Of a stretch of DNA of 14,264 bases, positions 1 through 6,927 are shown piece after piece; position 1 is the first letter of the stretch; every line of letters starts with the position of its first letter. The position numbers were made by a program, and so were the translations under genes. The DNA is taken from NCBI GenBank assembly GCA_003501375.1, contig DNPO01000429.1, positions 1 through 14,264 on the forward strand, read 5' to 3'. The notes below the pieces were generated by a model that was given only the letters and a program-made list of their open reading frames with translations, ran no database searches and had not been told where the DNA came from. The stretch comes from Candidatus Sumerlaeota bacterium (GTDB taxonomy: Bacteria; Sumerlaeota; Sumerlaeia; UBA8349).

Positions 1-561
1 TTCCCCAGTAAGAATCTGGGTTGCTTGGGCGACGGCGGCATGGTCGTGACAAACGATGCTGCGCTCGCGGAAAAACTGGCGCAGTTGCGTAATCATGGCA
101 TGAACCCGAAGTACTACCATAAAATGGTCGGCGGTAACTTCCGTCTCGATGCGTTGCAGGCAGCGGTACTTTCCGTCAAACTGCCGCACTTGGATACATG
201 GCATGCAGCGCGTCAGAAAAATGCAGCGTTCTATGATGAGCATCTGACTGCACCTGGGTTGAACAAACCGAAGGCGGTGTACGGTCGCGAGAACCACATT
301 TACAACCAGTACATCCTTTCCGTTCCCGGCAAGCGCGATGAACTGCGCAAGTTTCTGGCGGATAACGAGATCGGACACGACGTTTACTATCCCGTGTCGT
401 TCCACGAGCAGGAGTGTTTCCAAGATTTGGGCTATAAACTGGGCGATTTCCCCGCAAGCGAGTACGCGTCTCGCCACGTCGTCGCACTGCCGATTTTCCC
501 AGACCTGACCACGGAGCAGTTGGCTTTTGTGGCGGAAAAAATCAATGAGTTTTACCGCTAA
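1..561 (+). CDS. DegT/DnrJ/EryC1/StrS aminotransferase (3' part)
   Basis: PLP-dependent aminotransferase of the type that aminates keto-sugars on nucleotide carriers for surface polysaccharide or glycan synthesis; a cytoplasmic enzyme. The reading frame is open from base 1 and its first codons read FPSKNLGCLGDGGM, the family's PLP-lysine motif, so the lysine at bases 10-12 is the likely Schiff-base residue and the gene begins outside the window. A TTG at 25 is not a plausible start because the motif lies upstream of it. Other family signatures are GGNFRLDALQAAVL, HIYNQYIL, a VYYP...HEQ stretch, and the terminal LPIFPDLTTEQ region. About 186 codons remain, roughly the second half of a usual ~370-residue protein. 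It ends in TAA, followed at once by a hairpin terminator. The exact sugar substrate cannot be told from this part. Confidence 0.93.
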   Translation, partial: FPSKNLGCLGDGGMVVTNDAALAEKLAQLRNHGMNPKYYHKMVGGNFRLDALQAAVLSVKLPHLDTWHAARQKNAAFYDEHLTAPGLNKPKAVYGRENHIYNQYILSVPGKRDELRKFLADNEIGHDVYYPVSFHEQECFQDLGYKLGDFPASEYASRHVVALPIFPDLTTEQLAFVAEKINEFYR

Positions 562-584
562 TTAGGGGCGAGATTACACATAAG

Positions 585-636
585 AGATGGGAACGATGGC
601 CTTATTCGTAATAATGCCCTTGTTCCCATCTTTTTT
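585..636 (+). terminator. Rho-independent terminator after the aminotransferase
   Basis: AGATGGGAAC (585-594) pairs with GTTCCCATCT (622-631), and the right arm runs into six T residues (631-636). Inside the loop a second stem can form: GGC/GCC (598-600 with 616-618) and TTATT/AATAA (602-606 with 610-614). The hairpin sits directly upstream of the Shine-Dalgarno of the next gene, so that gene probably has its own promoter or depends on read-through. Confidence 0.85.
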
Positions 637-638
637 AT

Positions 639-644
639 AGGAGG
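639..644 (+). promoter_or_regulatory. Ribosome binding site of the AlkD-like gene
   Basis: AGGAGG ends 10 bases before the ATG at 655. This near-perfect Shine-Dalgarno fixes the start and is stronger than those of most neighbouring genes. Confidence 0.85.
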
Positions 645-654
645 CCACATTCCT

Positions 655-1341
655 ATGGATAATACTACAGTAAGAAAGCGTCTTCTTGAATTAGTAGACG
701 AGAAATACCGAAAATTCCACAGCGCCTTGGTTCCCGGTGTGGACAATATTTTGGGCGTGCGCCTTCCGAACTTGCGAGAGATTGCCAAGGAACTTGCCAA
801 GGGCGATTGGCGCGGCTATCTATCCTCAGCACAAACTGATTATTGCGAAGAAATAACACTACAGGGGTTGGTGATTGGTTACGCCAAGGCTGACCTTGAG
901 GAAATATTGCGCTACACCTCTGGTTTTGTGCCAAAAATTAATAACTGGGGGGTATGCGACTGTTTTTGCAGTAATCTGAAAATTACGAAAAAACATCTCC
1001 CGCAGGTTTGGGAGTTTTTGCAGCCCTACCTCCGATCACCAAAAGAATTTGAACTCCGGTTTGGCATCGTCATGCTGCTGACCTTTTATATCCAAGATGA
1101 GTACATTGACCGCGTCCTGCCGCTTTTAAATGGCGCGACACACGAGGGGTACTATGTCAAAATGGCGGTAGCATGGGCGCTCTCCATCTGTTTTGCCAAA
1201 TACCCGGAAAAAGCCATGCTTTACTTAAAAGAAAGTACTCTGGATGACTTTACTTACAACAAAGCGCTGCAAAAAATAACGGAATCGCTTCGCGTCGATA
1301 AAGAAACAAAGACTATCATACGCAGGATGAAACGCTCATGA
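655..1341 (+). CDS. AlkD-like DNA alkylation repair glycosylase
   Basis: 228-aa all-helical HEAT-like repeat protein of the AlkC/AlkD family. AlkD members excise N3- and N7-alkylated purines from DNA without flipping the base. Family landmarks are visible: GVRLPNLREIAKEL (34-47), NNWGVCD (96-102), ELRFGIVMLL (133-142) and VAWALS (172-177). Set against the catalytic/DNA-contact residues known for Bacillus cereus AlkD (W109, D113, R148, W187), the counterparts here are W98, D102, R135 and W174, so an active enzyme is likely. The start is fixed by AGGAGG. The gene is a single cistron between a terminator and the next promoter. It is visibly A+T-richer than its neighbours (many AAA, ATT, TTA codons), and its wording resembles Firmicutes members, suggesting horizontal acquisition (inference). 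A non-catalytic AlkD-like DNA-binding role is the alternative. Confidence 0.9.
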   Translation: MDNTTVRKRLLELVDEKYRKFHSALVPGVDNILGVRLPNLREIAKELAKGDWRGYLSSAQTDYCEEITLQGLVIGYAKADLEEILRYTSGFVPKINNWGVCDCFCSNLKITKKHLPQVWEFLQPYLRSPKEFELRFGIVMLLTFYIQDEYIDRVLPLLNGATHEGYYVKMAVAWALSICFAKYPEKAMLYLKESTLDDFTYNKALQKITESLRVDKETKTIIRRMKRS

Positions 1342-1366
1342 GGCAAATCCAGATTTTATCTTTTTC

Positions 1367-1395
1367 TTGACACCCTTTGGTTTTCACCCGATAAT
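1367..1395 (+). promoter_or_regulatory. Sigma-70-type promoter for the CNNM/CBS gene
   Basis: TTGACA (1367-1372), a 17-base spacer, then GATAAT (1390-1395): a perfect -35 and five of six -10 bases. The start of transcription would be near 1402, only about four bases before the ATG at 1406, giving an almost leaderless mRNA. No Shine-Dalgarno is seen before that ATG, which agrees. Confidence 0.7.
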
Positions 1396-1405
1396 CCTCT
1401 CACTT

Positions 1406-2467
1406 ATGCCACACCTGTTCGACATCACCCTCATCGCCGTATTCAGCCTCGTTGCTTCCTTCTGGTGTTCGTTGTCCGAAGCCGCCGTTTATTCCGTCAG
1501 TCGCGTTCGTATTGAAACCCTGCGACGGCAGGGAAGTTTGCGCGGACGGGTTCTGGCGCATCTGCGGCATCACATTGATGATACGATTGCTGCGATTCTC
1601 ATTGTGAACACGATTGCCAACACCATCGGTGCCGCTTGGACAGGCGCGCTGGTACTGGAGAGTTCCGGTAACGCCGCACTCACGGTTTTTTCCGCCATTT
1701 TTACCGCAATCATTTTGATTTTCGGCGAAATCGTCCCGAAATCCATCGGAGTGCGCTTTGCCCAACCCCTCGCACCTGTTTTAGCGTTGCCGCTGCAAAT
1801 GCTGGTGTGGACACTGTGGCCCATGATCAAGGTTTGTCTGGTGATTACCAAGTTATGGGGGCGAGATGTGCATATTTCGCATGGATCCAAAGAAGACATC
1901 ATCAGCCTGACGCAAATGGTCGAGGAACAGGGATCGATTCGGGCGCGTGAATCGGAATGGGTGTCCAACGCGCTGAGACTGGACAACGTAACCGCAAAGG
2001 ATTTGATGACGCCGAATCCGGTGGTAGCGCGGGTGCCAGCACCGATGCGATTGCGCGATGCAAAAATTGATGCGGATCATTGGCGTTTCAGCCGCATTCC
2101 AGTTTGTTCCAGCAACGATCCCGATAAAATCGTCGGCGTGGTACGCAGACGCACGGTATTCGATGCGTTGGCACGCGATGAGTTTGACAAAACAATGGGC
2201 GACATGATGGAGAAGGCCGTTTTTGTCAAGGAAGACTTGGCAGCGCATTTACTGCTTGATCAGTTTTTAAAACGGCGTCGGCACTTGTTCTGCGTGACAG
2301 ACGAGGCGGATACTTTCAAAGGGGTTGTTTCATTGGAGGATGTGCTGGAGTGCCTCATTGGACAGGAGATTGTGGACGAGACGGACTTGCACGAGAACAT
2401 GCAGGAAGTCGCGCTGAAGCGGAAGGAGGCATTGCTAGCGCGAGGAAGCGCTCACCCCAACGTATAA
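1406..2467 (+). CDS. CNNM (DUF21) / CBS-pair membrane protein, CorB-like
   Basis: 353-aa inner-membrane protein of the CNNM/CorB/HlyC group, linked in other bacteria to Mg2+ (or Co2+) transport and resistance. The DUF21 domain occupies about 1-150, with membrane segments near 6-27, 58-86, 90-112 and 121-143. It holds the family motifs SLSEAAVYS (22-30), NTIANTIGAA (68-77) and GEIVPKS (107-113). A cytoplasmic CBS pair follows: CBS1 about 200-255 starting DLMTP, and CBS2 about 268-320 with GVVSLEDVLE. The protein ends shortly after the EIVDETD segment, so the C-terminal CorC_HlyC domain of longer relatives is absent. ATG 1406 is preferred over the in-frame TTG at 1367, because that TTG is the -35 box of the promoter and would add an unnatural N-terminus. 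The substrate ion cannot be read from sequence. Confidence 0.9.
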   Translation: MPHLFDITLIAVFSLVASFWCSLSEAAVYSVSRVRIETLRRQGSLRGRVLAHLRHHIDDTIAAILIVNTIANTIGAAWTGALVLESSGNAALTVFSAIFTAIILIFGEIVPKSIGVRFAQPLAPVLALPLQMLVWTLWPMIKVCLVITKLWGRDVHISHGSKEDIISLTQMVEEQGSIRARESEWVSNALRLDNVTAKDLMTPNPVVARVPAPMRLRDAKIDADHWRFSRIPVCSSNDPDKIVGVVRRRTVFDALARDEFDKTMGDMMEKAVFVKEDLAAHLLLDQFLKRRRHLFCVTDEADTFKGVVSLEDVLECLIGQEIVDETDLHENMQEVALKRKEALLARGSAHPNV

Positions 2468-2491
2468 CCCGAAAACTGTAACAACAAAAAC

Positions 2492-2510
2492 TTGGAGGCG
2501 CTGCCTCCAA
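2492..2510. repeat. Hairpin 1 of the paired repeat
   Basis: TTGGAGGC (2492-2499), loop GCT, GCCTCCAA (2503-2510): a perfect 8-bp stem. Its counterpart in the other unit is the 7-bp hairpin at 2656-2672. Confidence 0.8.
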
Positions 2511-2517
2511 ACCTCCG

Positions 2518-2538
2518 CTGGGGAATTTCATTCCCCAG
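2518..2538. repeat. Hairpin 2 of the paired repeat
   Basis: CTGGGGAAT (2518-2526), loop TTC, ATTCCCCAG (2530-2538): a perfect 9-bp stem. Its counterpart at 2631-2649 has different stem bases but the same TTC loop when read on the opposite strand. Confidence 0.8.
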
Positions 2539-2546
2539 ACCCCTGC

Positions 2547-2623
2547 GATTTTCAAAATAAGAACCCCCTTTGGCTGTTTTGCTTTGAGCAAAACAGCCAA
2601 AGGGGGTTCTTATTTTGAAAATC
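2547..2623. terminator. 37-bp perfect palindrome between convergent genes
   Basis: Arms 2547-2583 and 2587-2623 are perfect reverse complements over 37 bases, with a 3-base TTG loop at 2584-2586. It is the junction of the two inverted repeat units. Transcribed from either side it would form a very stable hairpin, so it probably ends both the CNNM gene and the minus-strand adaptor gene. It lacks a classical T-tract, so termination is inferred from position and stability. Confidence 0.6.
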
Positions 2624-2630
2624 ATCAGGT

Positions 2631-2649
2631 CAAGGAACGAAGTTCCTTG
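2631..2649. repeat. Hairpin 4 of the paired repeat
   Basis: CAAGGAAC (2631-2638), loop GAA, GTTCCTTG (2642-2649): a perfect 8-bp stem, the mirror-unit partner of the hairpin at 2518-2538. Confidence 0.8.
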
Positions 2650-2655
2650 CGGGGT

Positions 2656-2672
2656 TTGGGGCAACGCCCCAA
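2656..2672. repeat. Hairpin 5 of the paired repeat
   Basis: TTGGGGC (2656-2662), loop AAC, GCCCCAA (2666-2672): a perfect 7-bp stem, the mirror-unit partner of the hairpin at 2492-2510. Confidence 0.8.
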
Positions 2673-2696
2673 GGTTTTGCTGTTATTGTTTTAGGG

Positions 2697-4328
2697 CTAT
2701 TGTCCTGGGTTCAGGCGCGCTTCGGCGTCGATGAGGAATGAACCGCGCGTTACGATGCGCTCGCCGGGTTTGAGGCCATCGCGCACGGGATACCACGATC
2801 CAGTGCGGGTGCCGAGCGTGATGGCGCGGGCATCGTAAACGCCGGGCGAGGTTTCCACATAGACCACTTGCTTTTGACCGGTGTCAATCACGGCGCTTTC
2901 CGGCACAGAGATTTGTTTTTCGAGACGGTAGCGTTGCTTCTGCATGCCGCAGTCGCAGATGGTGCAAGTGCCAGAGGTATCGGAAAGTTCATCCGGGTGC
3001 ATGGAGCATGCCCAGCCTTCGGCCCAGATTGCGTTCTTCGCGGGAGCGACTTTTTGCACCAGAGCCATGCCGCATTTGGGACAGTCGCCGGGTTTGTCGG
3101 AGATGATTTCCGGGTCCATCGGGCAGGTGTAAATCATCTTGACGGCGGTTTGCGTGCCGGTTGTTTTTGCATCTGAGTTCTGGATGAGTTCAAAACGTCC
3201 GAGTGGCGCGCGCATTGTGGCGTTGATAAACATGCCCGGTCGCAATTCTCCGGCGGAATTCTGCACCACCACACGCACCTTGATGGCGCGCGCATCGGGG
3301 ATGACTGTGGGCGCAATAAAGTCCACCGTGCCGTGCAGCAGGTGTCCGGGATATGCAACCGAAGTTATTTCCACCGGCATGTCTTTATGCACGGATGCAA
3401 TGTCGGATTCGAGTATCAGAACTTGCACCCACAGTACGGACAGGTCGGCAATGGTGTACAGCGCCGTGCCCTCTTCGGCAACCTCGCCGGGTAGCGAGTT
3501 GCGCTCCAGCACAGTTCCCGAGAGTGGCGATTTTAAAATGAGGCGTTCATCCGCTTTTCCCGTTCGCTCCATCTCATCCAGTTGATCGCTGGTGAAACCG
3601 GCAAGCGACAGGCGTTGGCGCGCAAAGCGCATAATCTCTTCCGAGCGACGTTTTTCATCCGGGTTTGCTTGTGCGTCCTTCGCGGATTGTTTGTTCATGG
3701 CGACCGCTTGCAGGTATTCCTGCGTAGCGGCCAAAAATTTCGGGCTATAAATGCGCGCAAGTGAATCGCCCTTTTTCACCACCTGTCCGGTGGTGTTAAC
3801 CCACTGCTGTTCAATGCGTCCGGGAAAGCGGGCGGTAATTTTTGAGGTGCGCGTTTCGTCCGGTTCAATCACGCCATAAGAGCGCACCACCTGGGTGAGG
3901 GCGCGGGTTTCCACTTCCTCCACCTGCACGCCCGCTTGGGCAATACGGTCAGGCGAAACCTGCACGCGAGCCAGCACGCCTTCGGGCAGTTTGGTCGCTG
4001 CGCCTTTGAGACGCTGCGACAGGTTCATGCCACAGATGGGGCATTTACCCGGATCGGTGCGCACAACGAACTGGTGCATGGGACAGAAATATTCGAAAAG
4101 TTGCAGACCGGGTGAAGCCGCGGCTTCGGTGGCGTGGTCGTGCCCTTCGTGCGGAGCGTGGGCGCGCTGCCAACGTTCCACGTAATTTTGCACGTGATCC
4201 CAATAGCCGACCAGCAGCGCGGTGATAAGCAAAATGAAAACGAAGCGCAGGCGGATTTCGAGCATCTTGAGGAAAAAGATGATGCGGCGGAAAAAACCGG
4301 ACGACGATGTTGAAGATGAATTTGGCAT
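2697..4328 (-). CDS. CusB-like RND efflux periplasmic adaptor with three metal-binding (HMBD) motifs
   Basis: 543-aa membrane-fusion protein of heavy-metal RND efflux (CusB/CzcB type), which links an inner-membrane pump to an outer-membrane channel. An N-terminal anchor lies at about 28-43 and a His-rich stretch (HAPHEGHDH) at 57-65. The first heavy-metal-binding motif is at 80-103 (YFCPMH...CPICGM). The adaptor body follows: barrel-sandwich/lipoyl halves around 163-195 and 263-295, a short helical hairpin at about 196-258, a beta-barrel at about 297-375, and a membrane-proximal part from about 472 (ISVPESAVIDTG). Two more motifs sit between barrel and membrane-proximal part: 400-423 (YTCPMD...CPKCGM) and 440-462 (ACSMHP...CTICDCGM, with two extra residues). 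They are absent from the simplest CusB layout. No CusA or CusC gene is adjacent; the upstream neighbour is a pilus ATPase. Copper or silver is the likely cargo by family; this is not proven. Confidence 0.88.
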   Translation of the reverse strand: MPNSSSTSSSGFFRRIIFFLKMLEIRLRFVFILLITALLVGYWDHVQNYVERWQRAHAPHEGHDHATEAAASPGLQLFEYFCPMHQFVVRTDPGKCPICGMNLSQRLKGAATKLPEGVLARVQVSPDRIAQAGVQVEEVETRALTQVVRSYGVIEPDETRTSKITARFPGRIEQQWVNTTGQVVKKGDSLARIYSPKFLAATQEYLQAVAMNKQSAKDAQANPDEKRRSEEIMRFARQRLSLAGFTSDQLDEMERTGKADERLILKSPLSGTVLERNSLPGEVAEEGTALYTIADLSVLWVQVLILESDIASVHKDMPVEITSVAYPGHLLHGTVDFIAPTVIPDARAIKVRVVVQNSAGELRPGMFINATMRAPLGRFELIQNSDAKTTGTQTAVKMIYTCPMDPEIISDKPGDCPKCGMALVQKVAPAKNAIWAEGWACSMHPDELSDTSGTCTICDCGMQKQRYRLEKQISVPESAVIDTGQKQVVYVETSPGVYDARAITLGTRTGSWYPVRDGLKPGERIVTRGSFLIDAEARLNPGQ

Positions 4329-4544
4329 AGCCTCATTCTCGTCGGATGGGGCAGTTGGGTCAATAAGATTTTATAGAGCGTACCTGTACAGTATTATCCA
4401 ATCTTTTCGCAACTCGTTAAAAAGAAACAAGCCTTCACCTCTCCTCGCCAAGCAGCGCTCGAGGCAGAAACACCTTCGCCACATTAAGGCAGATGACTCT
4501 CTGTGGGTAGTATTCCTGGGGTTTCCTTTGCGTTTTGGCACTTG
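4329..4544. other. Intergenic region upstream of the adaptor gene
   Basis: 216 bases with no convincing gene. It should hold the adaptor gene's promoter. On the minus strand a GATAAT-like -10 (4393-4398) lies 17 bases from a poor -35 (TTTAAC, 4416-4421), a weak candidate only. A short palindrome GTACCTGTAC (4379-4388 area) is nearby. No metal-regulator operator such as a CueR- or CusR-type box was recognised. Confidence 0.35.
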
Positions 4545-5645
4545 TTACTGATACTGATCGAAGTCCTTTGCCTTGATCCCCGACGAAATACCATCCGCCG
4601 CCAAACGGAACTCGTCCGGGCTGGTAGCGTGCGAAAGCGCCTCTTCCATCGTAATAAGGTTGCGGTGATACAGCCCGAGCAGCGACTGGTCAAACGTCAT
4701 CATGCCCACGTGCGCGCCGTCTTGGATGTAATCCTTCAACTCCAGAGTTTTTCCATCGTAAAGCAACTTTTTGATAATGGGCGTTACGACCATAACTTCC
4801 GTAGCGGGCACGCGCCCCTTGCCGTTTTGCAGCGGCAGCAGACGTTGCGAAATAACACCCTGCAGCGTCAGCGAAAGTTCCATACGAATCTGGTGCTGAA
4901 GATAACCGGGGAAGTAGTTGATGATACGCTCCACCGTTTGCACGGCATCCGTGGTGTGCAGGGTACTGAAAACCAAATGGCCTGTTTCCGCGGAGGCGAT
5001 GCAGGTCTGGATGGTTTCCAAGTCGCGCATTTCACCGATCAGAATCACGTCCGGGCTTTGGCGCAGCACATGCCGCAAACCCGCGCCAAACGATTCGGTG
5101 TCAATGCCGATTTCGCGCTGGCTGATAATGGACATATTGTCCGAGTGCAAAAATTCAATGGGGTCTTCGATGGTAATGATGTGGCATTTGCGCGTCTTAT
5201 TGATGTGGTACATCATACACGCCAGCGTGGTGGACTTGCCGGAGCCAGTGGTACCGGTCACCAGCACCATACCACGACGGCGATCGGCCAAGGTTTTAAC
5301 CGCAGGCGGGAGGTTGAGTCGGTCAAAGTCGAATTCCGGGGCAGGAATATGACGCAACACCATAGCAACCGAACCGCGTTGGCGAAAAACGTTGACGCGG
5401 AAGCGCCCGATACCTTTTGCGCCAATTGCCAAGTCCAATTCGGATGTTTTGATAAACTCCGATTTTTGCGTGTCGGACATGATTTCGTAAGCATAGTTTT
5501 CCGCATCCGACGCACTCATGATCTGGTCGCTGAGAGGCAGGATAATACCATCCACGCGAACGGTGGGCACCTGCCCCGCTTTAATAAACAAGTCAGAAGC
5601 ACGGCGTTCGTACATATCACGTAGCAAGTTATCGATAAGACGCAT
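4545..5645 (-). CDS. PilT/PilU-family type IV pilus retraction ATPase
   Basis: 366-aa cytoplasmic hexameric ATPase that powers pilus retraction (twitching, surface sensing, DNA uptake). An N-terminal PAS-like part with RRASDLFIKAG (14-24) precedes the RecA-like core: Walker A GTTGSGKST (131-139), Asp box ITIEDPIE (157-164), Walker B region PDVILIGEMRD (198-208) and His box HLVFSTLHT (223-231). The C-terminal helical region TPIIKKLLYDGK...GMMTFDQSL (288-322) falls between typical PilT and PilU wording, so the subtype is left open. The frame continues upstream to 5900, but ATG 5645 is chosen: MRLIDNLL is the family N-terminus, and AGGAG lies 11 bases upstream. No pilB, pilC or pilin gene is in the window. 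Confidence 0.93.
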   Translation of the reverse strand: MRLIDNLLRDMYERRASDLFIKAGQVPTVRVDGIILPLSDQIMSASDAENYAYEIMSDTQKSEFIKTSELDLAIGAKGIGRFRVNVFRQRGSVAMVLRHIPAPEFDFDRLNLPPAVKTLADRRRGMVLVTGTTGSGKSTTLACMMYHINKTRKCHIITIEDPIEFLHSDNMSIISQREIGIDTESFGAGLRHVLRQSPDVILIGEMRDLETIQTCIASAETGHLVFSTLHTTDAVQTVERIINYFPGYLQHQIRMELSLTLQGVISQRLLPLQNGKGRVPATEVMVVTPIIKKLLYDGKTLELKDYIQDGAHVGMMTFDQSLLGLYHRNLITMEEALSHATSPDEFRLAADGISSGIKAKDFDQYQ

Positions 5646-5704
5646 ATTATAAAGGACTCCTTTTGAATCACTATAAACCACCCAGGATGGCTTCCGTACC
5701 CAAT

Positions 5705-5720
5705 AGCAATGAGGACGCCA
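5705..5720 (-). promoter_or_regulatory. Possible sigma-54 promoter for the pilT-like gene
   Basis: Read on the minus strand, TGGCGTCCTCATTGCT fits the -24/-12 layout: GG and GC separated by ten bases, with TGGC and TTGC intact. Transcription would start near 5693, about 48 bases before the ATG. Pilin and pilus genes are sigma-54 dependent in several bacteria, which makes it plausible. The A/C/G after TGGC are off-consensus, and no activator site was identified. Confidence 0.35.
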
Positions 5721-5786
5721 GTCGCAAAACGATCCAGCAGACTGTTGCCGATACTGGGTTTTACCAAAAACTATCGGGCAACGCCA

Positions 5787-5813
5787 GTGGTAAGTGGTAA
5801 ATTTTAGTGGTAA
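5787..5813. repeat. Three GTGGTAA direct repeats in the divergent pilT-fmt region
   Basis: GTGGTAA occurs at 5787-5793, 5794-5800 and 5807-5813, and an inverted TTTTACCA lies at 5759-5766. Their clustering between divergent genes suggests a protein-binding region. No regulator is assigned. Apart from these and the sigma-54-like site, nothing else was recognised in the 273-base gap 5646-5918. Confidence 0.35.
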
Positions 5814-5918
5814 AAGTGAAGAATCCTTTTTAAGATTCCTGAGAGGAATGAAGGTGCCGCACCGTAGTCTTAAGGAAAATGGTGCGCCCTCATCAGTCAC
5901 TGAAACGAGAGAGCAAGT

Positions 5919-6881
5919 ATGAAAATAGTTTTTATGGGAACGCCCCAGTTTGCCGTTCCTGCATTAGAACGCCTGATTGATTCGTCGCACACAGTTTCCC
6001 TGGTGGTAACGCAGCCGGACAAAAAAGCGGGGCGCGGGCAGCAAATGCAAGCGCCTGCGGTGAAGGAATCCGCACTGCTGCATGGAATCGAAGTGGCGCA
6101 ACCCAGCAGTATTCGGACCGATGAATTTTTGGAATTGCTCCGCCAGCACGAGCCGGACGTGATCGTGGTTGCCGCCTACGGCAAGATTCTCCCGATTGAC
6201 GTGCTGGATTTGCCTCGATACGGTTGCATCAATGTGCATGCGTCGCTTTTGCCGCGCTACCGGGGCGCAGCACCGATCAACTGGGCCATTATCAATGGCG
6301 AGACTGTGACGGGCGTAACCATCATGCAAATGGATGCCGGACTGGACACAGGCGCAATGATCGCGCAGGATCAGGTGGAAATTCTGGAGGACGACGACGC
6401 GACTTCCATCACCCACATGTTGAGCGTGATGGGTGCGGCGAAATTGCTCGAAGTGCTCGACACACTGGAAAAAAATGGTTGTGTGCAAGCAACGCCGCAG
6501 GATGAAGCGCTCTCGACCTATGCACCTCTGCTGAAAAAAACAGACGGCTTGATCCACTGGGCCAAGCGCACGGATGAGATCATTTGTCAGGTGCGCGGCA
6601 CGCACCCCTGGCCGGGCGCATACACTACGCTGAACGATGTCACGTTCAAAATTCGCGCGGTGGAACCGTTGTGGGGGCCGCTCAAGGAAGATATTAGTCG
6701 GCCGGAAAGAATACTGCCCGGCTCCGTGGCCATGGTGCTTGATGAGCATGGCTTTGCCGTCCGTACGGGCGATGGCTTCCTCGTAGTTACTGACGCACAA
6801 CCCGCCGGTAAAAAAGCCATGTCTGCCATCGACCTGGTAAATGGCAAGTACATTGCTGAAGGTACGGTTTTGGGGGCGTAA
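5919..6881 (+). CDS. fmt: Methionyl-tRNA formyltransferase
   Basis: Formylates Met-tRNAfMet using 10-formyltetrahydrofolate, enabling normal translation initiation; cytoplasmic. 320 aa, the usual length. The N-terminal Rossmann-type domain starts MKIVFMGTPQFAVPAL, and the catalytic triad of the family is intact: N105 and H107 in INVHASLLPRYRG, and D143 in MDAGLDTGAM. SLLPRYRGAAPINWAI (109-124) is the folate-site signature. The linker YAPLLKKTDG (201-210) leads to the C-terminal tRNA-binding domain with RGTHPWPGAY (226-235). The ATG at 5919 is supported by homology; the Shine-Dalgarno (GAGAG around 5908-5912) is modest. The usual partner def (peptide deformylase) is not adjacent. Transcription is divergent from the pilT-like gene. 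Confidence 0.97.
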   Translation: MKIVFMGTPQFAVPALERLIDSSHTVSLVVTQPDKKAGRGQQMQAPAVKESALLHGIEVAQPSSIRTDEFLELLRQHEPDVIVVAAYGKILPIDVLDLPRYGCINVHASLLPRYRGAAPINWAIINGETVTGVTIMQMDAGLDTGAMIAQDQVEILEDDDATSITHMLSVMGAAKLLEVLDTLEKNGCVQATPQDEALSTYAPLLKKTDGLIHWAKRTDEIICQVRGTHPWPGAYTTLNDVTFKIRAVEPLWGPLKEDISRPERILPGSVAMVLDEHGFAVRTGDGFLVVTDAQPAGKKAMSAIDLVNGKYIAEGTVLGA

Positions 6882-6927
6882 GAAATAGCCCCGGCGACTG
6901 AATGTCCAGATGATTGCCCCCCCAATT

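Larger units (their letters stand above)
2474..2695. repeat. Inverted pair of a ~109-bp hairpin-bearing repeat unit
   Basis: The left unit (about 2474-2583) and the reverse complement of the right unit (2587-2695) are the same element. Their inner 37 bases are identical. Their outer parts carry matching hairpins whose stem bases differ but stay paired: TTGGAGGC/GCCTCCAA in one against TTGGGGC/GCCCCAA in the other, and CTGGGGAAT-TTC-ATTCCCCAG against CAAGGAAC-TTC-GTTCCTTG. A-rich ends (AACAACAAAAAC and AACAGCAAAACC) also match. The pair fills the entire gap between two convergent stop codons. There is no transposase, so it is best described as a REP/BIME-like or MITE-like non-coding repeat, possibly also working as a bidirectional terminator. 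Confidence 0.85.

Noticed and set aside
2547..2623. Perfect 37-bp palindrome as ends of an insertion sequence
   Set aside because: Only three bases separate the arms, with no transposase and no target-site duplication; a repeat dimer explains it better.
4503..5624. Long plus-strand open frame (373 codons) opposite the pilT-like gene
   Set aside because: The minus-strand frame has all PilT motifs; the plus-strand translation has no family features and is an antisense shadow.
5858..5886. CGCACC / GGTGCG hairpin before fmt as a riboswitch or attenuator
   Set aside because: Only a 6-bp stem with a 17-base loop and no supporting conserved structure.
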